A stretch of DNA of 64,000 nt from Burkholderia humptydooensis (lineage in GTDB: Bacteria; Pseudomonadota; Gammaproteobacteria; Burkholderiales; Burkholderiaceae), in the NCBI RefSeq assembly GCF_001513745.1, contig NZ_CP013382.1:248001-312000 (forward strand), read 5' to 3'. Positions 57,052 through 64,000 of the stretch are shown here, piece by piece. The position numbers were made by a program, and so were the translations under genes. The stretch's first letter is position 1. Every line of letters begins with the position of its first letter. The notes beneath the pieces are model-generated. The model worked only from the letters and a program-made list of their open reading frames with translations. It was not told the DNA's origin and made no database searches.

Positions 57052-58467
57052 TTAACTGTCGCCGCCGCTTTCGCCCTGCAGCGTGAACACCGCCACCGCG
57101 CCGTGCAGCGCGTGTGCCTGTTCGGCGAGCGCGTGCGCCGCCGCGGACGCCTCTTCGACGAGCGCCGCGTTCTGCTGCGTCACGTTGTCCATTTGCGCGA
57201 CCGCGTGATTGACCTGTTCGATGCCGATGCTCTGCTCGTTCGACGCCGACGCGATCTCGCCGACGATGCCCGTCACCTGCCGCACCGAATCGACGATCTC
57301 GCCGATGATCCGCCCCGCATCGTCGACGAGCGCGGAGCCCGCGCCGACGCGCTCGGTCGACTGCTCGATCAGCGTCTTGATTTCGCGCGCCGCCGTCGCG
57401 CTGCGTTGCGCGAGCGTGCGCACCTCGCCCGCGACGACCGCGAAGCCGCGCCCCTGCTCGCCCGCGCGCGCCGCCTCGACGGCCGCGTTCAATGCCAGGA
57501 TGTTGGTCTGGAACGCGATGCCGTCGATCACCGCGATGATCTCGGCGACCTTGCCCGAGCTGTCCGCGATGCCGCGCATCGTGTCGACGACCTGGCGCAT
57601 CACGTCGCCGCCGCGCGTGGCTGTCGTCGATGCGTCGGCGGCAACCGCGCACGCGTGCTGCGCATGCTCGGCGTTGCGGCGCACGGTAGACGTGAGCTCG
57701 TCCATGCTGGCCGCCGTTTCCTCGAGCGACGCCGCCTGTTCCTCGGTGCGCGACGACAGATCGAGATTGCCCGACGCGATCTGCGCGCTCGCGGTGGCGA
57801 CGCCGTCCGCGTTGTGTCGCACGTCGCGCACGACGTGCGACAGGCTCGCCTGCATGTCCTTCAGCGCGGCGAGCAGCTCGGCGATTTCGTCGTCGCCGCG
57901 CGCGTCGATCGGCGTCGACAGATCGCCCGTCGCAACCCGCCGCACGCATGCGAGCGCGCGCGACAGCGGCCGCGTGACGGCGCCGCTGAACCAGACGCCT
58001 CCGGCGAGCGCGAGCGCGAACACGACGAGCGTCGCGACGATGCTGATCGTCGTTGCGCGCACGGCGTCGCTCGCGGCGTCGGCCGACACGCGCGCGCTGT
58101 CGGCGGCGATGTCCTGCGCGGCCTTTTCAAGCAGCTCGGCGGGCGCGCGATCGACGCCCGCGACGGCCTGGTCGCTCGCGGACGGATCGAACCCCGATGC
58201 CTTGAATACTTCGAATCCCTTACGATAGCCTTGCCCCATTTCCGCGTGCGCCGACGCGAACTGCTCGATCAGCCTGCGGCTCTCACTGTCCGGCAGCTTC
58301 GATTTCAGCTCGGCGGCGAGCGCGTCGACGGTCCGCTCGCGCTGCTGGAACGCGCGCCAGTACTTGTCGAGTTTCGCCGGGTCCTTGCCGCGCAGCAGCG
58401 TGTCCTTCCATTCCTGCACTTGCAGCTTGAACGCGGCGAGCATCGCGGATGGCCGCGGTGTTGACAT
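57052..58467 (-). CDS. Methyl-accepting chemotaxis protein, N-terminally truncated
   Basis: 471 residues from ATG 58467 (a TTG at 58470 is also possible). The part visible begins inside the periplasmic sensor ([19 protein letters not shown]), followed by one membrane helix (about 138-160, [19 protein letters not shown]), HAMP, and a complete signalling domain with the hairpin [42 protein letters not shown]. The usual first membrane helix and about 60-90 sensor residues are missing, and upstream DNA shows no displaced copy. The sensor part would probably stay in the cytoplasm, so the gene may be non-functional. The C-terminus also lacks an obvious CheR-docking pentapeptide. Confidence 0.8.
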   Translation of the reverse strand: MSTPRPSAMLAAFKLQVQEWKDTLLRGKDPAKLDKYWRAFQQRERTVDALAAELKSKLPDSESRRLIEQFASAHAEMGQGYRKGFEVFKASGFDPSASDQAVAGVDRAPAELLEKAAQDIAADSARVSADAASDAVRATTISIVATLVVFALALAGGVWFSGAVTRPLSRALACVRRVATGDLSTPIDARGDDEIAELLAALKDMQASLSHVVRDVRHNADGVATASAQIASGNLDLSSRTEEQAASLEETAASMDELTSTVRRNAEHAQHACAVAADASTTATRGGDVMRQVVDTMRGIADSSGKVAEIIAVIDGIAFQTNILALNAAVEAARAGEQGRGFAVVAGEVRTLAQRSATAAREIKTLIEQSTERVGAGSALVDDAGRIIGEIVDSVRQVTGIVGEIASASNEQSIGIEQVNHAVAQMDNVTQQNAALVEEASAAAHALAEQAHALHGAVAVFTLQGESGGDS

Positions 58468-58645
58468 CAATCACGAATGGGGACGAGGGCGCAAGCGAGC
58501 TGCGTCGCGCGATCCGGATGCGCGGTGTCGCGCGTCGGCGTCGTGCGTGTTTCGTGCGTGTTTCGCGTGCCGCGAACGGCGAATGACGACGCGGCGAGCG
58601 GCCGTTCTCGTGGCAACGCATGTGCGTTCCGTATGTCAACAGACC

Positions 58646-60730
<2,085 letters not shown>

Positions 60731-60804
60731 GCTGGATGGATGAAGGGCGCGGCGCGCGCCGCGCCCGAACGAAGAGAATCGATGCGGCGCATTATCGCGC
60801 ATGA

Positions 60805-60840
60805 ATTTCAATTCTGGAATCCGGATTTCGAAATTGAAAT
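60805..60840. promoter_or_regulatory. Palindrome between prpR and prpB, probable PrpR enhancer
   Basis: ATTTCAATT (60805-60813) and AATTGAAAT (60832-60840) form a perfect 9-base inverted repeat, AT-rich against its GC-rich surroundings. It lies about 67 bases upstream of the -24 box of prpB. Binding by PrpR is inferred. Confidence 0.6.
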
Positions 60841-60906
60841 CGTCTGATCGGTGCGCCGAATCCGGAAAGCGCGCAGAATCAGCGGGTTAGCGGCCGGCGG
60901 CGCGTC

Positions 60907-60922
60907 TGGCCCGGACCTTGCT
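60907..60922 (+). promoter_or_regulatory. Sigma-54 (-24/-12) promoter of prpB
   Basis: TGGCCCGGACCTTGCT matches TGGCACG-N4-TTGCW with one mismatch; the GG and GC pairs are correctly spaced. The expected start site is near 60933, giving a short leader that contains the AGGAGG ribosome site before the ATG at 60951. PrpR, the divergent sigma-54 activator, is the obvious partner. Confidence 0.85.
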
Positions 60923-60950
60923 ATTTATCGGCATCTTTCAGGAGGAGTCG

Positions 60951-61844
60951 ATGGGCAACCCACAACTGATCAGCGCCGGCGCGAAATTCCGCGCGGCGGT
61001 CGCGGCCGAGCAGCCGCTGCAGGTGGTCGGCGCGATCACCGCGTACGCCGCGAAGATGGCCGAAGCGGTCGGCTTCAAGGCGGTCTATCTGTCGGGCGGC
61101 GGTGTCGCCGCGAACTCGCTCGGCATTCCCGATCTCGGCATCAGCACGATGGACGACGTGCTCGTCGACGCGAACCGGATCACGAACGCGACGAACCTGC
61201 CGCTCCTCGTCGACATCGATACCGGCTGGGGCGGCGCGTTCAACATCGCGCGCACGATCCGCTCGTTCATCAAGGCGGGCGTCGGCGCCGTGCACCTCGA
61301 GGACCAGGTCGGGCAGAAGCGCTGCGGCCACCGTCCGGGCAAGGAATGCGTGCCGACGGGCGAGATGGTCGACCGGATCAAGGCGGCCGTCGACGCGCGC
61401 ACCGACGAGACCTTCGTGATCATGGCGCGCACCGACGCGGCGGCGGCCGAGGGCATCGATTCGGCGATCGAGCGCGCGATCGCGTACGTCGAGGCGGGCG
61501 CGGACATGATCTTCCCCGAGGCGATGAAGACGCTCGACGACTACCGCCGCTTCAAGGAAGCGGTGAAGGTGCCGATCCTCGCGAACCTGACCGAGTTCGG
61601 CTCGACGCCGCTCTTCACGCTCGACGAGCTGAAGGGCGCGAACGTCGACATCGCGCTCTACTGCTGCGGCGCGTATCGCGCGATGAACAAGGCCGCGCTG
61701 AACTTCTACGAGACGGTGCGCCGCGACGGCACGCAAAAGGCCGCGGTGCAGACGATGCAGACGCGCGCGGAGTTGTACGAGTATCTCGGCTACTACGCAT
61801 ACGAAGAGAAGCTTGACCAGCTTTTCAGCCAAGGCCGGAACTGA
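60951..61844 (+). CDS. prpB: 2-Methylisocitrate lyase
   Basis: 297 residues, ICL/PEP mutase superfamily. Active-site loop [13 protein letters not shown], the [14 protein letters not shown]-terminal segment and the Mg-site [10 protein letters not shown] are all present, as in PrpB. It splits 2-methylisocitrate into pyruvate and succinate, the last step of the 2-methylcitrate cycle of propionate breakdown. AGGAGG precedes the start, and a sigma-54 promoter lies directly upstream. It leads the operon prpB-prpC-acnD, 55 bases from prpC. Confidence 0.95.
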   Translation: MGNPQLISAGAKFRAAVAAEQPLQVVGAITAYAAKMAEAVGFKAVYLSGGGVAANSLGIPDLGISTMDDVLVDANRITNATNLPLLVDIDTGWGGAFNIARTIRSFIKAGVGAVHLEDQVGQKRCGHRPGKECVPTGEMVDRIKAAVDARTDETFVIMARTDAAAAEGIDSAIERAIAYVEAGADMIFPEAMKTLDDYRRFKEAVKVPILANLTEFGSTPLFTLDELKGANVDIALYCCGAYRAMNKAALNFYETVRRDGTQKAAVQTMQTRAELYEYLGYYAYEEKLDQLFSQGRN

Positions 61845-61899
61845 TGCACGGAAGCACCGAAGCACGGATTCAAGGATTCGAACCCAGGAGAGTATAAGG

Positions 61900-63072
61900 A
61901 TGAGCGAGACGAAGGAAGCAGCAGCAACGGGCGCCGCGAGCGGTTTCAAGCCGAAGAAGTCGGTCGCGCTGTCGGGCGTCGCGGCGGGCAACACCGCGCT
62001 GTGCACGGTCGGCAAGACCGGCAACGATCTGCATTATCGCGGCTATGACATTCTCGATATCGCCGGCTCGAGCGAATTCGAGGAGATCGCGCACCTGCTC
62101 GTGCACGAGACGCTGCCGAACGTGACGGAACTGGCCGCGTACAAGGCGAAGCTGCGCGCGATGCGCGGCCTGCCCGCGAACGTGAAGGCGGCGCTCGAAT
62201 GGATTCCGGCGTCCGCGCATCCGATGGACGTGATGCGCACCGGCGTATCGGTGCTCGGCACCGTGCTGCCCGAGAAGGACGACCACAACCTGCCGGGCGC
62301 GCGCGACATCGCGGACCGGCTGATGGCGTCGCTCGGCTCGATGCTGCTGTACTGGTATCACTACTCGCACAACGGCCGCCGCATCGAGACGGAAACCGAC
62401 GACGACTCGATCGGCGGTCACTTCCTGCACCTGCTGCACGGCAAGACGCCGTCGAAATCGTGGGTCGACGCGATGCATACGTCGCTGATCCTGTACGCGG
62501 AGCACGAGTTCAACGCGTCGACATTCACGGGCCGCGTGATCGCCGGCACGGGCTCGGACATGTACTCGTCGATCACGGGCGCGATCGGCGCGCTGCGCGG
62601 GCCGAAGCACGGCGGCGCGAACGAAGTCGCATACGAGATCCAGAACCGCTACCGCACGCCCGACGAGGCGGAAGTCGACATCCGCCGCCGCGTCGAGAAC
62701 AAGGAAGTCGTGATCGGCTTCGGCCACCCGGTCTACACGATCTCCGATCCGCGCAACAAGGTGATCAAGGAGGTCGCGCGCAAGCTGTCGAAGGAAGCGG
62801 GCGACCTGAAGCTCTTCAGCATCGCCGAGCGGCTCGAATCGGTGATGTGGGCGATCAAGAAGATGTTCCCGAACCTCGACTGGTTCAGCGCGGTGTCGTA
62901 TCACATGATGGGCGTGCCGACCGCGATGTTTACGCCGCTCTTCGTGATCGCGCGCACGTCCGGCTGGAGCGCGCACATCATCGAGCAGCGGGTCGACAAC
63001 AAGATCATCCGCCCGAGCGCGAACTACACCGGCCCGGAAGACCTGAAGTTCGTGCCGATCGAGAAGCGCTGA
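61900..63072 (+). CDS. prpC: 2-Methylcitrate synthase
   Basis: 390 residues, citrate synthase family. Conserved segments include [11 protein letters not shown], the His region of [28 protein letters not shown], and [14 protein letters not shown]. Size and context identify it as PrpC, which condenses propionyl-CoA with oxaloacetate, rather than housekeeping GltA. The start at 61900 gives [11 protein letters not shown] and has GGAGAGTATAAGG upstream. Confidence 0.94.
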   Translation: MSETKEAAATGAASGFKPKKSVALSGVAAGNTALCTVGKTGNDLHYRGYDILDIAGSSEFEEIAHLLVHETLPNVTELAAYKAKLRAMRGLPANVKAALEWIPASAHPMDVMRTGVSVLGTVLPEKDDHNLPGARDIADRLMASLGSMLLYWYHYSHNGRRIETETDDDSIGGHFLHLLHGKTPSKSWVDAMHTSLILYAEHEFNASTFTGRVIAGTGSDMYSSITGAIGALRGPKHGGANEVAYEIQNRYRTPDEAEVDIRRRVENKEVVIGFGHPVYTISDPRNKVIKEVARKLSKEAGDLKLFSIAERLESVMWAIKKMFPNLDWFSAVSYHMMGVPTAMFTPLFVIARTSGWSAHIIEQRVDNKIIRPSANYTGPEDLKFVPIEKR

Positions 63073-63145
63073 TCGGCGGCACCCGGCGGCCGGGCGCGAC
63101 GCCCGGCCGTTTCGCGACGATCGTTACCCAGTCTGTCCCCACGCA

Positions 63146-64000
63146 ATGAACACTGCCAACCGCAAACCCCTGCCCGGCACGCCGCTCGATTACTTCGACG
63201 CGCGCGCCGCCGTCGACGCGATCCGCCCGGGCGCGTACGACACCTTGCCGTACACGTCGCGCGTGCTCGCCGAGAACCTCGTGCGCCGCTGCGACCCGGC
63301 GATCCTCGCCGATTCGCTGAAACAGCTCGTCGAGCGCAAGCGCGAGCGCGATTTCCCGTGGTTCCCGGCGCGCGTCGTCTGCCACGACATCCTCGGCCAG
63401 ACCGCGCTCGTCGATCTCGCGGGCCTGCGCGACGCGATCGCGGAACGCGGCGGCGATCCGGCGAAGGTGAATCCGGTCGTGCCGGTGCAACTGATCGTCG
63501 ATCACTCGCTCGCCGTCGAGTGCGGCGGCTTCGATCCGGACGCGTTCGCGAAGAACCGCGCGATCGAGGATCGCCGCAACGAGGATCGCTTCCACTTCAT
63601 CGAGTGGACGAAGAAGGCGTTCGAGAACGTCGACGTGATTCCGCCCGGCAACGGCATCATGCACCAGATCAACCTGGAGAAGATGTCGCCCGTGATCCAG
63701 GCGCAGGACGGCGTGGCGTACCCGGACACCTGCGTCGGCACCGACAGCCACACGCCGCACGTCGACGCGCTCGGCGTGATCGCGATCGGCGTGGGCGGCC
63801 TGGAGGCGGAGAACGTGATGCTCGGCCGCGCGTCGTGGATGCGGCTGCCGGACATCGTCGGCGTCGAGCTGACCGGCAAGCGCCAGCCCGGCATCACCGC
63901 GACCGACGTCGTGCTCGCGCTGACCGAATTCCTGCGCCGCGAGAAAGTGGTCGGCGCGTATCTCGAATTCCGCGGCGAGGGCGCGAAGAGCCTCACGCTC
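63146..64000 (+). CDS. acnD: Fe-S 2-methylcitrate dehydratase AcnD (3' end outside window)
   Basis: 285 N-terminal residues of an aconitase-family protein expected to be about 860-870 residues. MNTANRKPLPGTPLDYFDAR is the typical AcnD beginning. Aconitase segments RVVCHDILGQTALVDLAGLR, VPVQLIVDHSL and GNGIMHQINLE are present, and YPDTCVGTDSHTPHVDALGV carries the first Fe-S ligand cysteine. With PrpF it converts 2-methylcitrate onward to 2-methylisocitrate in the cycle. It follows prpC by 73 bases in the same operon; prpF probably lies beyond the window. Confidence 0.92.
   Translation, partial: MNTANRKPLPGTPLDYFDARAAVDAIRPGAYDTLPYTSRVLAENLVRRCDPAILADSLKQLVERKRERDFPWFPARVVCHDILGQTALVDLAGLRDAIAERGGDPAKVNPVVPVQLIVDHSLAVECGGFDPDAFAKNRAIEDRRNEDRFHFIEWTKKAFENVDVIPPGNGIMHQINLEKMSPVIQAQDGVAYPDTCVGTDSHTPHVDALGVIAIGVGGLEAENVMLGRASWMRLPDIVGVELTGKRQPGITATDVVLALTEFLRREKVVGAYLEFRGEGAKSLTL

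Overview
The window is about 64 kb of very GC-rich DNA with the codon use and gene families of a Burkholderia of the pseudomallei/thailandensis type, most likely the second chromosome. Pointers are paired H-NS-like small proteins, sigma-54 regulators, a prpR/prpBC-acnD propionate locus, and runs of in-frame Gly/Ala/Asp-coding simple repeats. The species cannot be fixed from the sequence alone.

Layout. (1) 1-6661: peptide uptake operon, oppA (partial)-oppB-C-D-F, followed by an OprD-family porin. (2) 6782-13200: DedA-rhodanese protein, a small unknown, a GntP-type transporter with a divergent sigma-54 activator, then a secreted protein, a lipoprotein and an H-NS-like protein ending in a clear terminator. 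(3) 13201-14396: about 1.2 kb without a recognisable gene, bordered by a short interspersed repeat. (4) 14397-23605: Pat-like acetyltransferase, unknown protein, amidase/IclR/FAA-hydrolase group, O-acetylhomoserine sulfhydrylase, VOC protein. (5) 23756-54425: a complete yersiniabactin-type siderophore system. (6) 54550-58467: an L,D-transpeptidase remnant, prolyl iminopeptidase, methyltransferase and an N-terminally truncated chemoreceptor. (7) 58646-64000: prpR, then prpB-prpC-acnD (2-methylcitrate cycle), acnD cut by the window edge.

The siderophore locus is the highlight. Minus strand, in transcription order: small unknown protein - HMWP2/Irp2-like NRPS - YbtX-like MFS - HMWP1/Irp1-like PKS/NRPS - YbtU-like reductase - YbtT-like thioesterase - a single 987-residue protein joining a YbtE-like salicyl-AMP ligase to a YbtS/MbtI-like salicylate synthase. 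From the NRPS onward every gene overlaps or nearly touches the next. A YbtA-like AraC regulator follows separately, and a FyuA-like receptor plus YbtP/YbtQ-like ABC pair run the other way. Domain order in both megasynthases matches yersiniabactin assembly, but the ketoreductase lacks the usual catalytic Tyr and Asn, so the product may be a variant.

Both iron promoters share one layout: two 17-bp direct repeats exactly 21 bp apart (probable AraC-regulator sites), then a Fur-like box over the likely -10, then a leader of about 200 nt with strong hairpins. This points to control by Fur repression plus siderophore-dependent activation. Both sigma-54 regulators sit beside a matching -24/-12 promoter.
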